Source: an uncultured Pseudomonadales bacterium | GTDB lineage: Bacteria > Pseudomonadota > Gammaproteobacteria > Pseudomonadales > Pseudohongiellaceae | Direction: 5' to 3' | Length of the DNA: 64,000 nucleotides | NCBI GenBank assembly: GCA_947259995.1 | Contig: CAMYOK010000006.1 | Coordinates: 372,001 to 436,000, forward strand | Shown: in pieces, positions 1-11,000 of the stretch | Position numbering within the stretch: position 1 is the stretch's first letter | Layout: each line of letters begins with the position of its first letter | Translations under genes and position numbers: made by a program | Notes under the pieces: model-generated | What the model was told of the DNA's origin: nothing | The model's database searches: none | The model's input: the letters and a program-made list of their open reading frames with translations, nothing else

Positions 1-906
1 GTCTGGAATCGGGATGACCACATCGATATCGTGATCGGGGCGCAAACGTTTCACTTTTTCGGCCAGTTTCTCGCCCATACGCAATCGGGCTTTGTAGACC
101 GAAATCCCATCCATCAAAGAGTCGGGGCGTGCAAAATAGACATGTTCGAAAATACACGGCGTGTATTCGGCAGGCCCTGCACAGACGCGTGTGTGCAACT
201 GCCCTTTCACATCGATATACACAGCTTCGCCTGGCGCCACATCGCGGATCACCGTAAAGCCTTGCGAGTCCAGCGCAACGCTCTCCGAGGCCAACATATA
301 CTCAGTAAACCCTTTGTGCTCACGCTTACCAAAGACTAATGGGCGAATGCCATTGCGATCACGAAAACCGACGATGCCATAGCCACCCAACATAACCAGT
401 GCCGCATAGCCGCCTTTACAGCGTCGATGCACGCCGCGCACAGCGGTAAACACGTCTTCAGCAGTAGGCTGCATCTTGGCCAGAGTTTGCAGCTCGTGGG
501 CAAAAATATTGAGAAGGACTTCCGAGTCGGAGTCCGTATTGATGTGTCGCAGGTCTTCCTTATACAGGTCGCGACTTAACTCCTCAGAGTTGGTTAGATT
601 GCCGTTATGAGCCAAGCTAAGCCCGTAAGGCGAGTTCACATAGAATGGCTGCGCCAGCGCAGGACTAGAGCTCCCTGCCGTCGGATAACGCACATGCCCT
701 ATCCCCATCTTGCCGGCGAGGCGTTGCATGTGACGGGTTCGGAAAACATCTTTGACTAGCCCATTGTCCTTGCGCAAATTTAGCTTGCCATTATCACTGG
801 TGGCAATCCCCGCGGCATCCTGCCCGCGATGTTGTAACACCGTCAATGTGTCATACAAACAAACAGCAACATCTGAATTGCCAACGACACCCACTAAACC
901 GCACAT
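1..906 (-). CDS. purF: Amidophosphoribosyltransferase PurF (partial, 3' end outside window)
   Basis: Catalyses the first committed step of purine synthesis, turning PRPP and glutamine into phosphoribosylamine in the cytoplasm. The frame opens with ATG at 906 and reads [11 protein letters not shown], giving the Ntn-type glutamine amidotransferase nucleophile Cys2. It continues with [12 protein letters not shown] and [11 protein letters not shown], both typical of the glutaminase domain. All 302 codons in the window are open. The last ones read DVVIPIPD, the start of the PRPP-binding loop, so roughly the C-terminal 200 residues lie beyond the edge. It sits 55 bases downstream of cvpA, the classical cvpA-purF pairing. 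Identification is firm; only the C-terminus is unseen. Confidence 0.95.
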   Translation of the reverse strand, partial: MCGLVGVVGNSDVAVCLYDTLTVLQHRGQDAAGIATSDNGKLNLRKDNGLVKDVFRTRHMQRLAGKMGIGHVRYPTAGSSSPALAQPFYVNSPYGLSLAHNGNLTNSEELSRDLYKEDLRHINTDSDSEVLLNIFAHELQTLAKMQPTAEDVFTAVRGVHRRCKGGYAALVMLGGYGIVGFRDRNGIRPLVFGKREHKGFTEYMLASESVALDSQGFTVIRDVAPGEAVYIDVKGQLHTRVCAGPAEYTPCIFEHVYFARPDSLMDGISVYKARLRMGEKLAEKVKRLRPDHDIDVVIPIPD

Positions 907-961
907 TCAGTACACTCCGTATAGAAAAACAAGGAACCACCTCTTTATAAGCCCGCGAATG

Positions 962-1465
962 CTATTGAGGTGGAGGCGCTACATCCGATATATCACTAAC
1001 ATCCATGACATAAACTCGCGTTAATTCAAGTAAATCAATCCCATAAGGGATAAACCTGGACTCGATCCACCACGGCTCCGTGGCAAAAAAACTGGCGCCG
1101 AAATAGATAAATACCATCAAAATCACTACGCCACGGGCGATCCCAAAGACACCACCAAGTAAACGGTCTGTGAGCTTTAACCCCGAGATAGCGATAAGTT
1201 TAGATACAAGATGGTTCAGCATTGCCCCGACAATCAGGGTGGCAATGAACAAAACGGCAAAGGCGAAAATTTTGCGCATAGGCTCGCTAGCAATCCAGCT
1301 GCCGAGCATCGGTGCAAAATCATCGCTGTAGACTCGCCCAATCAGCAAGGCAACGATCCATGCTAGCAAAGACAACACTTCGCGAACGAAGCCCCGCCAT
1401 AGGCCAAAAATGCACGACACAGCGGTGACCATTAGTATGCTGACATCTACCCAATCCAGCTGCAT
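962..1465 (-). CDS. cvpA: CvpA family membrane protein
   Basis: Inner-membrane protein of the CvpA (colicin V production) family, about 167 residues, which matches the family's usual length of 160-170. Four hydrophobic segments can be read at roughly residues 5-22, 28-45, 63-85 and 103-122. The N-terminus has the family's W-D followed by a G-x-x-R-G-F-V-R-E stretch near residues 22-31. In other gammaproteobacteria it lies directly upstream of purF, as here, and has been linked to colicin V secretion and to stress or envelope phenotypes. Its molecular function is unknown. It is probably co-transcribed with the SPOR protein upstream (37-base gap) and purF downstream. Confidence 0.9.
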   Translation of the reverse strand: MQLDWVDVSILMVTAVSCIFGLWRGFVREVLSLLAWIVALLIGRVYSDDFAPMLGSWIASEPMRKIFAFAVLFIATLIVGAMLNHLVSKLIAISGLKLTDRLLGGVFGIARGVVILMVFIYFGASFFATEPWWIESRFIPYGIDLLELTRVYVMDVSDISDVAPPPQ

Positions 1466-1502
1466 TTATCGCCTCTGCACAGTTGTTCGTTGTGCTGTCG
1501 TC

Positions 1503-2111
1503 TCATAACTCTTCGACTTCATAGCGCACCACAATGCCAGAAAGCTGAGTTTCTGCGCGAAGTTGTTGCTGTAATTGCTGTACTGCATCACGGTCTACCC
1601 CTGGGCCTACGAACACGGCGGTCAGCATGCCTTGAGAGGAACTAATTTTGCGCGTATAGGCACGGTGCCCATTACTTTGCAGAATATCGAGTAGATTCTG
1701 TGCGTTCGCCTCATCGGAGAACGAGGCCAGCCTTACACTCCAACCCTCTGGCAAGCCGACTGGGTCCAAGCTTGGTGCTGTTGTCGTAGCTGTAGGGGGC
1801 GTTTCTGTGACGACGCTCTGCTGCGTGTCGAGCGGCTCGACCACCGGCTGCGCCTCTGGGGTTGGCTCTTGAATTTGCGGCGCACTAGTCTCGCTAGGAT
1901 CAAGCACACGAATCGCATCGGTATCGGCCACGATCACGGGGCGTTCGGGAATCAGGCGCGGAGGCGTTGGAAAAGGTTCAGGGTCTGGAATGCGACTCTC
2001 TAATGGCAGTTCATAGCTGCCTTGACCGTCAAATAAAACCGGCAAGATGACCGCGGCCGCAAATGCAATAACGGCAATACCAACAACTCGTTGTTTAGTG
2101 CTCTGGTTCAA
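1503..2111 (-). CDS. SPOR domain cell-division protein, DedD-like
   Basis: Predicted bitopic inner-membrane protein of 202 residues. A short cytoplasmic N-terminus precedes one membrane segment (residues about 9-28, VVGIAVIAFAAAVILPVLF). A Pro/Thr/Glu-rich periplasmic linker (about 35-120) follows, and then a C-terminal SPOR domain (about 122-198, beginning GWSVRLASFSDEANAQ). SPOR domains bind septal peptidoglycan lacking stem peptides, so a role at the division site is expected. Position between folC and cvpA is that of dedD in gammaproteobacteria. The linker is too divergent to prove DedD orthology, so only the family is claimed with confidence. Confidence 0.82.
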   Translation of the reverse strand: MNQSTKQRVVGIAVIAFAAAVILPVLFDGQGSYELPLESRIPDPEPFPTPPRLIPERPVIVADTDAIRVLDPSETSAPQIQEPTPEAQPVVEPLDTQQSVVTETPPTATTTAPSLDPVGLPEGWSVRLASFSDEANAQNLLDILQSNGHRAYTRKISSSQGMLTAVFVGPGVDRDAVQQLQQQLRAETQLSGIVVRYEVEEL

Positions 2112-2169
2112 ACCAGTCTTGCCCCTTTGATGACGAGCGTATTTGCGAGAGAGAAAGACATCAAAACCT

Positions 2170-3456
2170 TCACTGCGAAACCTGTTCGTGGGCGAGTAGC
2201 TGCATTATATCAGCAACTGTCACAAATGAACCCGTGACTAGCAAAAGGTCATCCTCTGCGATTTCTTGGCTAATTCGTTGATAGGCGGCGGCAATATCGT
2301 CAAACGACCCTTGCACCTTGGCGCCCTTGTTCTGCAAAAGTGCCGCAAGCTTTTCCGCCTCGAGACACCTAGGCTCATCGAAAGCGGCAATATACCAAAA
2401 GTCGACCACAGATTCTAAGGCTGTGTAGAACTCTTCGTGATCTTTATCGCGCATCATTGCCAGCAAGACCCGCACTTTGGCATTTGCACCTCGGCTTTGC
2501 CGTTCTGCGCTCAGTTTTTTTGCTAATTGCAATGCCGCATGAGGGTTATGCGCAACGTCGACCCGCAGACTGATGCCAGTCTTAGAATCATGCAATTGTT
2601 GATAACGCCCTTCTATCTTTGGGTGTTTGAGCCCCTCGACGACGGCCTGCTGCGAAATCTCGAAGGGTAAATAGCGCAAGGTCTCTAGCACTGTCGCTGC
2701 ATTGAGCAAATCTAGGCCGGGCAAGGGTAATTGTTGTACGCTTTGCCGCTCACCGGTAGCGCTGTTATGCCACCATGTCCATGTCGAGCCAGTTTGTTCG
2801 AATGCGTAGTCGAGCCCTTGCCTTCTGATCGGAGCCCCAAGATGCTGGGCATAGTCTAAAAGCGTTTCTGGTGGGTCTTCATCGCCGCATATAAAGGGAG
2901 TCGCAGGTCGCAAGATACCCGCCTTTTCGATCGCGATGAGCTCACGTGTATCCCCTAGCCAGTCTTGGTGGTCGATGCCGATGCTAGTGATAATCGCAAT
3001 ATCGGCATCGATCATGTTCACGGCATCGAGCCTGCCACCCAAGCCCACCTCTAAGATCGCGACGTCTAGCGCCGCCTCTTCGAGAAGGATTAAACCCGCA
3101 AGCGTACTGAATTCGAAATAGCTTAAGGACAATTCGCGGCGCGCCGCGTCGATTCTCGCAAAACTCGTGCAAATGGCTTCGTCACTCGCAAACTCTTGCA
3201 AAAGACTAATACGCTCGTTGTAGCGATGGATATGTGGAGAGGTGTAGGTGCCAACGCGCTGACCAGCCGCATGTAGGATCGCGGCGAGCATTGCCACCGT
3301 GGAGCCTTTGCCATTGGTCCCAGCCACTGTGATGACGATTGGCGCTGGGCGGCTTAGCCCAAGGCGCTTGGCGACTTCGCTCACGCGATCGAGGCCAAGC
3401 TCTATCTCGGTGGGATGCAGGGCTTGAATTCTTTCTAACCAATCTGACAAATTCAT
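2170..3456 (-). CDS. folC: Bifunctional dihydrofolate synthase / folylpolyglutamate synthase
   Basis: Mur-ligase family enzyme that adds glutamate to dihydropteroate and then to reduced folates, using ATP in the cytoplasm. The 428-residue length is normal for bacterial FolC. The ATP-binding P-loop is visible near residue 45 (VAGTNGKGSTVAM). The central Mur-ligase signature follows near 135-150 (ILEVGLGGRLDAVN), then a conserved DHQDWLG. The C-terminal domain has VAHNPHA near residue 300. It lies between accD and the SPOR gene, the standard accD-folC-dedD-cvpA-purF order. A TAA stop directly precedes the ATG in frame, which fixes the start. The nearest strong Shine-Dalgarno (AGGAGG) lies farther upstream than usual. 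Confidence 0.94.
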   Translation of the reverse strand: MNLSDWLERIQALHPTEIELGLDRVSEVAKRLGLSRPAPIVITVAGTNGKGSTVAMLAAILHAAGQRVGTYTSPHIHRYNERISLLQEFASDEAICTSFARIDAARRELSLSYFEFSTLAGLILLEEAALDVAILEVGLGGRLDAVNMIDADIAIITSIGIDHQDWLGDTRELIAIEKAGILRPATPFICGDEDPPETLLDYAQHLGAPIRRQGLDYAFEQTGSTWTWWHNSATGERQSVQQLPLPGLDLLNAATVLETLRYLPFEISQQAVVEGLKHPKIEGRYQQLHDSKTGISLRVDVAHNPHAALQLAKKLSAERQSRGANAKVRVLLAMMRDKDHEEFYTALESVVDFWYIAAFDEPRCLEAEKLAALLQNKGAKVQGSFDDIAAAYQRISQEIAEDDLLLVTGSFVTVADIMQLLAHEQVSQ

Positions 3457-3524
3457 TTAGATGACGTCGCCACCCTCCTGATTTAAAAAGAATTTCACTT
3501 CAAACCCTGAGTCAATCATCGTGC

Positions 3525-4400
3525 TTATTGGTGCGTCAATTTACCGAGCAGCGATGACACACGATCACGCATATCTTTACGATGCACAATCATATCGATT
3601 GCGCCGTGCTCAAGAAGGAATTCACTGCGCTGGAAGCCTTCAGGTAATTTGACGCGCACCGTTTGACGGATAACGTCTGGGCCGGTGAAGCCCACTAGCG
3701 CATTCGGTTCGGCAATATTGATGTCGCCCAACATAGCAAGGCTGGCAGACACACCGCCGTATACCGGATCGACGAGGACTGAGATATATGGCAATCCATG
3801 TTCGCGCAGACGCGCTAGGGCTGCCGAAGTCTTAGCCATCTGCATCAAGGAGATCAATGCCTCTTGCATGCGAGCGCCACCACTGGTGGAGAAACACACC
3901 AGAGGGATGCGTTTTTCGATACAGGTGTTCACGGCTTGGGTGAATTTCTCTCCGACCACCGCGCCCATAGAACCGCCGATAAAGCTGAATTCAAATGCGG
4001 CAACGACAAGCTCTAGAGAGTGAACACTGCCTTGTACTACGATCAGAGCATCTTTCTCACCAGTGCTTTTCTGCGCTGCAGAGAGCCTATCTTTGTACTT
4101 CTTCAAGTCTTTAAACTTCAGCAGATCCACGGGCTCCATATCGGCATTAAGCTCTTCCTGCCCTTCTGGATCTAGGAATAACTCTACGCGACGTCTGGCT
4201 GTGATACGCAAGTGGTGGTCGCACTTTGGGCAAACTTCAAGGTTGCGCTCTAGGTCTGGCCGATAAAGGACGGCTTCACAGCGCGGGCATTTCTTCCATA
4301 GCCCTTCTGGGACGCTAGTGCGTTGCTTTGGGGCCGCACCAGGGGTGCCAGTGTTGCCTGTGCTGCGAATCGAAGGGAGGATTTTATTAATCCAACTCAT
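3525..4400 (-). CDS. accD: Acetyl-CoA carboxylase carboxyltransferase subunit beta
   Basis: Beta half of the carboxyltransferase that moves the carboxyl group from biotin on AccB to acetyl-CoA, making malonyl-CoA for fatty acid synthesis. The N-terminal four-cysteine zinc ribbon is complete (CPRC at about residues 38-41, CPKC at about 57-60). The crotonase-like carboxyltransferase core follows, with [12 protein letters not shown] and the [11 protein letters not shown] oxyanion stretch. At 291 residues it is close to the usual 290-305. Located between trpA and folC, as in most gammaproteobacteria. No missing residue was noticed. Confidence 0.95.
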   Translation of the reverse strand: MSWINKILPSIRSTGNTGTPGAAPKQRTSVPEGLWKKCPRCEAVLYRPDLERNLEVCPKCDHHLRITARRRVELFLDPEGQEELNADMEPVDLLKFKDLKKYKDRLSAAQKSTGEKDALIVVQGSVHSLELVVAAFEFSFIGGSMGAVVGEKFTQAVNTCIEKRIPLVCFSTSGGARMQEALISLMQMAKTSAALARLREHGLPYISVLVDPVYGGVSASLAMLGDINIAEPNALVGFTGPDVIRQTVRVKLPEGFQRSEFLLEHGAIDMIVHRKDMRDRVSSLLGKLTHQ

Positions 4401-4450
4401 AAAAGGTTCCCGTAAAGTCTATTGTTTAAAGTCAAAATGAAATTCTAAGC

Positions 4451-5266
4451 TTATAGAGTGTTGATTGCTTCTCTAATTTCACCAATCAAGCCTACTGTCG
4501 TCCCCAAGGCCTCTTGGCTATAGGCCTGATCAGCGGCAAGATGTGAGATGCGTTCTACTAGCGCGCTTCCTACTATAACACCGTCACTAATGGCTGCCAT
4601 TTTAAGTGCAGACTCAGTGTCTTTAATCCCGAACCCCACCACAATAGGCAATGGTGTAATATCGCGCAGCAAGCCAATCTTATCTTCGATGGCCTTGCTA
4701 TCGCTGATCGCTGCCCCTGTGACGCCTTTTAGCGACACATAATAGAGATAGCCGGTACAGTTTTTACAGATAGACTCTAAGCGCGCGTCACTAGTGGTTG
4801 GGGCCACGAGGAAAATTGTATCAATGCCCTTCGGTCGGACTGCCGCAAACAGCTCATCGCATTCATAGGCTGGCAAATCGACTATCAATAGCCCGTCCAC
4901 GCCCGCTTTCTCTACTTCCGTCGCGAAGGCCTCATAGCCCATATATTCGATAGGGTTTAGGTAACCCATCAACACGATTGGGGTCCGCGTATCTTGTGTG
5001 CGGAATTCTTTGACGACGGCAAACACATCGCTCAGCGTCGTGCCCGCCCGCAGGGCACGCTCGGCGCCCAACTGGATGACCGCGCCATCCGAGGATGGGT
5101 CACTAAAGGGCATGCCCAATTCAATGATGTCAGCCCCTTTGGCGACTAGGGCATGCATCAACGCTACCGTCAGTGGCACCGAAGGGTCCCCTGCGACAAT
5201 ATAGGGAATAAGGGCTTTCTTGCCTTGCTCTTGCAACGAGGCAATGGTTTTACTTATACGACTCAT
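4451..5266 (-). CDS. trpA: Tryptophan synthase alpha subunit
   Basis: Cleaves indole-3-glycerol phosphate to indole and glyceraldehyde 3-phosphate, and channels indole to TrpB. The 271-residue TIM barrel has the catalytic Glu and Asp in the signature IELGMPFSDPSSDG (about residues 48-61). The phosphate-binding glycine loop is near 212-216 (VVGFGIK) with GVIVGSALV near 235. It lies 23 bases downstream of trpB, so the two subunits are almost certainly translated from one message in the trpF-trpB-trpA cluster. trpE, trpG, trpD and trpC are not in the window, as is usual for the split trp arrangement in Pseudomonas relatives. Confidence 0.96.
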   Translation of the reverse strand: MSRISKTIASLQEQGKKALIPYIVAGDPSVPLTVALMHALVAKGADIIELGMPFSDPSSDGAVIQLGAERALRAGTTLSDVFAVVKEFRTQDTRTPIVLMGYLNPIEYMGYEAFATEVEKAGVDGLLIVDLPAYECDELFAAVRPKGIDTIFLVAPTTSDARLESICKNCTGYLYYVSLKGVTGAAISDSKAIEDKIGLLRDITPLPIVVGFGIKDTESALKMAAISDGVIVGSALVERISHLAADQAYSQEALGTTVGLIGEIREAINTL

Positions 5267-5289
5267 CGAAGCTTACTCACTCTTGCGCG

Positions 5290-6531
5290 TTAAATTTGGA
5301 TGCCATCGATCTCGGCCACAGTGTGGATGTCTTTATCCCCACGCCCGGAAAGATTCACAATGATAAACTGATCGGGAGACATCGTGGCCGCTAGCTTGCC
5401 GGCATAGGCAACCGCATGGCTCGACTCTAGGGCGGGAATGATCCCTTCCATACGGGTCAACTCGCGGAAGGAGTTTAGCGCTTCTTTGTCTGTTGCTGCC
5501 ACATAGTTAACACGGCCGATATCTTTCAAATAGGAGTGCTCTGGCCCTACCCCAGGATAGTCCAGCCCCGCCGAAACCGAATGCGTCTCCATGATTTGCC
5601 CGCCCGCATCACTCATCAAGTATGTGCGGTTGCCGTGCAATACACCTGGGCGACCATCGCTTAGAGGAGCTGCATGGCGGCCAGTTTCTACGCCATCACC
5701 CCCTGCCTCAACACCATACATCGCGACCTCGGTATCCCTGAGGAAGGGGTGGAATAAACCGATGGCGTTAGAGCCACCGCCCACACAGGCGACTAGAGCG
5801 TCTGGCAAGCGGCCATATTGTTCTAATGACTGTGCGCGGGCTTCACGGCCAATCACCGCTTGGAAGTCACGCACCAGTTTTGGGTATGGGTGCGGCCCAG
5901 CGGCCGTGCCAATGATGTAAAAGGTATTGTCGACATTGGTCGCCCAGTCACGCAGTGCCTCGTTCATCGCATCCTTCAAGGTGCGAGAGCCTGATTCGAC
6001 TGAGACCACATGCGCGCCTAACAGCTTCATGCGGTAGACATTGGCTGACTGGCGTTTGATGTCCTCGGCGCCCATGTACACATAACACTCTAGCCCCAAG
6101 CGCGCGGCGATAGTCGCGCTGGCAACGCCGTGCTGTCCCGCGCCTGTCTCGGCGATAATACGCGGCTTGCCCATGAATTTTGCGAGCAGAGCCTGGCCAA
6201 TCGTGTTGTTAATTTTGTGCGCGCCAGTATGGTTGAGATCCTCCCGTTTCAAGAGAATCTTAGCGCCACCGTAATGGGCCGTAAGCCGTTCGGCGAAATA
6301 CAGAGGCGACGGACGCCCAACGTAGTACTTGAGATCTTTGTCGAACTCTGCCCAAAACGCTGGGTCTTTGGATAACTGGGAGTAAACTTGATCGAGCTCT
6401 TCAACCGCAGCTATCAATGTTTCGCCGACAAATATTCCGCCATAGCGACCAAAATGACCATGATCATCTGGACCACTGAACTGATCTGCTGCCGGCTGGG
6501 CATTACGACTATCTTGCTTCAACTCAGACAC
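5290..6531 (-). CDS. trpB: Tryptophan synthase beta subunit
   Basis: PLP enzyme that condenses indole with L-serine to give L-tryptophan. The PLP lysine lies in HTGAHKINN (about residue 104). The phosphate-binding glycine stretch [10 protein letters not shown] and the [10 protein letters not shown] loop are present. The length of 413 is within the family range, with an N-terminal extension of about 15 residues. The start is GTG at 6531, overlapping the trpF stop in GTGTCTGA. A good Shine-Dalgarno (GAGGTGA) sits a few bases upstream, so the two genes look translationally coupled. Confidence 0.96.
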   Translation of the reverse strand: MSELKQDSRNAQPAADQFSGPDDHGHFGRYGGIFVGETLIAAVEELDQVYSQLSKDPAFWAEFDKDLKYYVGRPSPLYFAERLTAHYGGAKILLKREDLNHTGAHKINNTIGQALLAKFMGKPRIIAETGAGQHGVASATIAARLGLECYVYMGAEDIKRQSANVYRMKLLGAHVVSVESGSRTLKDAMNEALRDWATNVDNTFYIIGTAAGPHPYPKLVRDFQAVIGREARAQSLEQYGRLPDALVACVGGGSNAIGLFHPFLRDTEVAMYGVEAGGDGVETGRHAAPLSDGRPGVLHGNRTYLMSDAGGQIMETHSVSAGLDYPGVGPEHSYLKDIGRVNYVAATDKEALNSFRELTRMEGIIPALESSHAVAYAGKLAATMSPDQFIIVNLSGRGDKDIHTVAEIDGIQI

Positions 6532-7153
6532 TTCTCACCTCATTAAAAAACGCTTGCATGCGTTCGATACTTTTAGAGCCCGGCGCGTCTTCGACCCCGC
6601 TGCTCACATCCACGGCATAGGGGCGAACATGCTTAATGGCACTGGCGACATTGCTGGCATCTAAGCCCCCTGCTAAGACAATCTTTGCTGGGCTCGTTTG
6701 CACACATTGCCGCGCTATATCCCAATTAAACTGCTTGCCTGTGCCCCCCGCACTATTCTTGTCGTAACTGTCGAGAAGAATGGCGGAACTGCTTGAATAC
6801 TTTGATATTTCGTCTTCAACATCTAAGCCATCGCGCACTCGAATAGCTTTCATATAAGGCACTGAGAACGAACGACAAAAAGCTTCGTTTTCTTCCCCGT
6901 GAAACTGCAGACAATCCAAATGCACTTGCTGCAGCACCTGCTCAACCTCTTCCCGCGTAGGGTTCACAAACAAACCAACAGCACTCACAAAGGCTGGAAA
7001 CGCTTGCTGGATTTGGACTGCCTGTGCGATCGAAATTGCTCGTGAACTCTTTGGGTAAAACACCAAACCGAGTGCATCTGCACCGAGCTCACAAGCCTGT
7101 AGTGCTTGTTCGGAGGTGGTTAAACCGCAAATTTTAATTCGAGTTCGCTGCAC
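6524..7153 (-). CDS. trpF: Phosphoribosylanthranilate isomerase
   Basis: Amadori rearrangement of N-(5-phosphoribosyl)anthranilate to CdRP, the third step of tryptophan synthesis. The 209-residue barrel starts with the family signature KICGLTT, whose Cys (about residue 9) acts as general base. The general-acid Asp is in LLDSYD (about 127). The phosphate-binding ends are [10 protein letters not shown] and VDVSSGVED. It is encoded as a stand-alone enzyme, not fused to TrpC. It overlaps trpB by 8 bases and follows truA by 55 bases, the normal truA-trpF-trpB order of the group. Confidence 0.95.
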   Translation of the reverse strand: MQRTRIKICGLTTSEQALQACELGADALGLVFYPKSSRAISIAQAVQIQQAFPAFVSAVGLFVNPTREEVEQVLQQVHLDCLQFHGEENEAFCRSFSVPYMKAIRVRDGLDVEDEISKYSSSSAILLDSYDKNSAGGTGKQFNWDIARQCVQTSPAKIVLAGGLDASNVASAIKHVRPYAVDVSSGVEDAPGSKSIERMQAFFNEVRSV

Positions 7154-7208
7154 AGGGTGACCATTTGCTCAAAAGGAGGCGATTCTAACAAAGTTTCAGT
7201 GGCTTTAC

Positions 7209-8030
7209 CTAAGGCAATGGCTGTAAAAAACCTGGCCCCAATGCTGGGCTAGGCAGGCCACTGCCCTGTGGATACTCCACTGCCACAAGATATAGCCCAT
7301 AGGGGCTTGCCGTCATTGCGGCGACGGTGCGATCTTTGGCCGCTAGGACTTGCGCTGCCCACTCCGGCTCGCGCCTACCAGCCCCAATTTCCAACAAGGT
7401 CCCTGCGATATTGCGCACCATGTGCTGCAAGAAGGCATTGGCCTGTATATCCAACACGATGTAGCGATGATGCCGGTAAACGCGCAAATGCATCACATTG
7501 CGAAATGGCGTTCGAGACTGACAACCTGCGGCTCGATAGGAGCTGAAATCGCGCTCCCCCAGCAAATATTGCCCGGCCTTATGCATCGCCTCTATATTCA
7601 AGGTCGAGCGCGTGTGGGTGACGCGACCAGCCATAATCGCCGACTCGACGCGCGCATCGTAAATCACATAATTATAGCGGCGCGACAAGGCCGAGAAGCG
7701 GGCGTGAAAATCGTCAGCAACACGGCATGCCCATAGGATACGAACGGTAGGAGGTAATAGACTATTCGCGCCGCGCACCCAGGCTTTTTCCCCACGATCG
7801 ATTGCGCAGTCAAAATGCACGACTTGCGCAGTCGCATGCACGCCGGTATCGGTGCGGCCTGCGCAAACTAAATCGACGGGATGGTTGGCGATTTTAGACA
7901 GGGCGCGTTCTACCTCGCCCTGCACAGTGCTGATCACTTGATCGCCTTGACGCTGCCACCCGTGGAATGCGGCGCCGTCGTATTCTATACCGAGCGCCAC
8001 ACGGGTTGCTTTGATACTTTCGTTTGTCAA
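7209..8030 (-). CDS. truA: tRNA pseudouridine(38-40) synthase TruA
   Basis: Isomerises uridines 38-40 in the anticodon arm of many tRNAs. The N-terminal LGIEYDGAAFHGWQRQ and the catalytic Asp in CAGRTDTGVHA (about residue 62) identify the family. The second half has FLQHMVRNIAGTL, also typical. The start appears to be TTG at 8030. No in-frame ATG lies between it and the fimV stop, and the residue count before the LGIEYDG motif fits homologues. At 273 residues it has a normal length. It sits 32 bases downstream of fimV. Confidence 0.94.
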   Translation of the reverse strand: MTNESIKATRVALGIEYDGAAFHGWQRQGDQVISTVQGEVERALSKIANHPVDLVCAGRTDTGVHATAQVVHFDCAIDRGEKAWVRGANSLLPPTVRILWACRVADDFHARFSALSRRYNYVIYDARVESAIMAGRVTHTRSTLNIEAMHKAGQYLLGERDFSSYRAAGCQSRTPFRNVMHLRVYRHHRYIVLDIQANAFLQHMVRNIAGTLLEIGAGRREPEWAAQVLAAKDRTVAAMTASPYGLYLVAVEYPQGSGLPSPALGPGFLQPLP

Positions 8031-8062
8031 ATCAGACTCTTGCAGGAAATAATTCGAAGAAA

Positions 8063-11000
8063 TTAGAGCTTCTCAAGCAACTCTTTTGCGTCTTTAACTT
8101 GCTCTTCGTTACCTTCGTTGAGCACCTCTTCGAGAATCTCTTTCGCCCCCTCCAGGTCACCCATTTCAAAATAGGCACGCGCGAGGTCTAGTTTCGTGGC
8201 CGCTTCATCGGCATCAGATAAGAAGTCGAAGTCATCGTCTTCTTCCTCGTCATCTTCAGACGCACTGTCTTCTAGCGAGTCATCCACAAACTGGAGATCG
8301 TCAAATTCATCGTTATCGGCCTTCTCTGGAGGGCTCGCCGGTGCCGGCTCTGCGACTTTTTGCTCGTCATCAATGGCCAGATCGAAACTGGCATCATCGA
8401 AGGCGATATTGTCGTCTTCATCCTCTTCATCGAGGAATTCGATTTCGGCTTCATCGTCCTCAACATCGAGATCGAAAGTGCTATCGGCTTCAGCCTTGGC
8501 CTCTTCCACAGGCATCTCGGAAGGCTCATCGAGCACTTCAATATCTGTGTCTTCACCGGCAAAATCATCGCTTATTTCAAAGTCGAATTCGATTTCGTTG
8601 TCGTCTTTATCTTGCGCTGCCGCCTCGGCCGCAGGGGGTGTTTCTGCAAGCTTCTCTGCCTCAGGCTCTTCGATCACAAAATCAAAATCGATGGCATTCT
8701 CATCGTCTTCTACTTCTGCCTCTGAGTCTTCCTCGAGAGGTTTCAGTGGCGCGCCTTCATCTGCTAGGTCGAAGTCTGCCGAAAGTGATGTGGCATCGTC
8801 CTCAGTGGCTTGAGCACTCGCGTCGACGTCGTCTACTGCTAAATCGAATTTGATCTCGTCATCGGCTGCATCGCTTAAAGTGTCTTCGTCTAGCTGCGCC
8901 TGCTCTTCGACGGATAGATCAAAGTCGATATCGTCCTCTTTGGAGGCATCGGATTCGCTGCCGGCAAATTCGATGACGTTATCGTCTTCGGACTCGGGCT
9001 CACCCGACAGCACTTTGTTGTCATCAACTTCAGCGCTGGCCTCTAGGTCGAGCGCCACTTCCATATCATCGAGTTCATTGAGCTCATTGAAGAAGTCATC
9101 TTCGCCCTCTTCTAAGATCTCGCTATCGAGCTCACTGTCTAACTGTGAGCGCAAGGTGGCAATACGTGGCTCTAGGCCGCGAACCTGCATGTCACGAATT
9201 TCAGTTTCCTGCAACTTAAAGCCAACGGCGTCTTGCTTGGCGACCAGCACCTCAAGCATCTTCATGCGAATATCGGCGCGATCTGGCTGAGCGACTATCG
9301 CGTTCTGCAACATCACCTCGGCCTCATCGACTTTCTCATAGGCTAGAAGCGCATCAACCTCTTCGAGAATATCTTTGGGCTCATCGGCCTCTTCATTGAG
9401 GTCGGCGACTGCCTCGTCCTCAGCAAGCTCTGCAACAGGCTCTTCATCGTCAAATGCGGCGCTATCGACTGGCTGCGGTGCAGGCTCATCGTCATCTTCG
9501 AACAACACCTCTTCGGTCTCTTCGAAGTCATCAAAGCCTGTTGTTAAATCAGCATCGTTATCAATAGCAGCGCTGGATTCATCGACGTCATCGGTATCCT
9601 CAGCAATATTGAACAACTCGTCTAGCTCTTCGGTGTCCACATCTGCGTGCATATCCGAGTCGTCGCTAAAGTTCTCTTCTTCATCACTATCGGCCTGCTC
9701 TTCTGGCTCGGCATCCACTGGCATTGCATCGATATCGGCAAGCGCGGCCTGCTCTGCGGCGCGGTTTCTGCGCAGCAATACAAACACCAACATTAAGATG
9801 ACTAAGCCTACCAACGCCACCAGGGCGAGCGTATTTGCCACCAAGGTATCGAGAATCTGTTCAAGGAAGCTCTTCTCTGGCGCCATAGTGATAACAGTCG
9901 GTGGGTCCACCTCTTCCACAACCGCTTCTTCTTCGGCTGCTGCCTGCGCGAGAGCTTCCTGCAATTGAGCTAGCTCGAGGTCACGCAAGCGAATGATTTC
10001 CTGTGCAGAGGCGATCTGTTCCTCTAGCAATCCAAGACGCGCGGTGAGCTCTTCATTCACTAACGCCGCTCTGTCTGATTCTTCGCGCTGTACTGCTAAC
10101 GCATCTTCTAGGCTAGCGATACGAGCATCTAATTCGGCGCTTTGACTATCACTTGCCGCTTGGCCACTAGTGGGTTCTGCATTTTCGACACTGACAACGC
10201 TTAACTCACCGCGATTAGGGGCTGCGCCGTTGTTTGCCTGCGGCTGCGCAGTAATGGGCTGTGATGCCAATGGCACATTGCGGCGGTTCTCGAAAAGCTG
10301 GTTTTGGCGTGCCACTTCGCTTATCGCTTCGCGCGCACTCAAGGCTTGGATCTGCTCTAAGCTTGGCACCCGCAGCACTTGGCCGCGGCGTACCATATTG
10401 ATGTTGTCGCCAATAAAGGCTTCACGATTGAGACTCTGCAGGGCCAGCATCGTCTGCTGAACGGAGACGCTGCTATCGGGGCGCACCTGCAAGGCCACAT
10501 CCCACAGCGTATCGGAGCTATCGATCGTAACAGTTTCAGATGTGTTGGCGTTGCGGCTAGGAGCGGTAGGCTCTACAGCGGCAGGCGTCTCTTCGACCGC
10601 CTCTTCTTCGACCGCAGTCTCGGCAACGGGCGCCGCATCGACAGTGTCGGCTTGGGCACTATTTTCGGGCTCAGCTGGAGCGGCGAATCGCGCTGGCGCT
10701 GGTTCAACAACAGCTGAAGAAGTGTTGCTAGGTGACTGATTTTCTAGAGTTTGTACGGGCGCTGAATCGGCCTGCACTGGCTGCTGGATCGCAGAGGCAT
10801 TGGCATTGCTAGCAAATGCGGGGAGGTCTAATAATACCGTGTATTCGTTGAGCAAACGGCCATTGGGCCAACGTGTCTCCAAGACAAAACTTAAGTATGG
10901 CTCGCGAACCGCTGCGTCAGTAGTGAGACGAACGAACGCCGCATCACCCTGTTCTTGGACGTCAAATTCGATGGCATCAAGGAAGTTTGCGCGCTCGATT

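Noticed and set aside
8196..9968. Long Ser-rich open frames on the plus strand across fimV
   Set aside because: They are mirror images of the Asp/Glu codon-rich FimV coding strand and have no family resemblance or ribosome sites.
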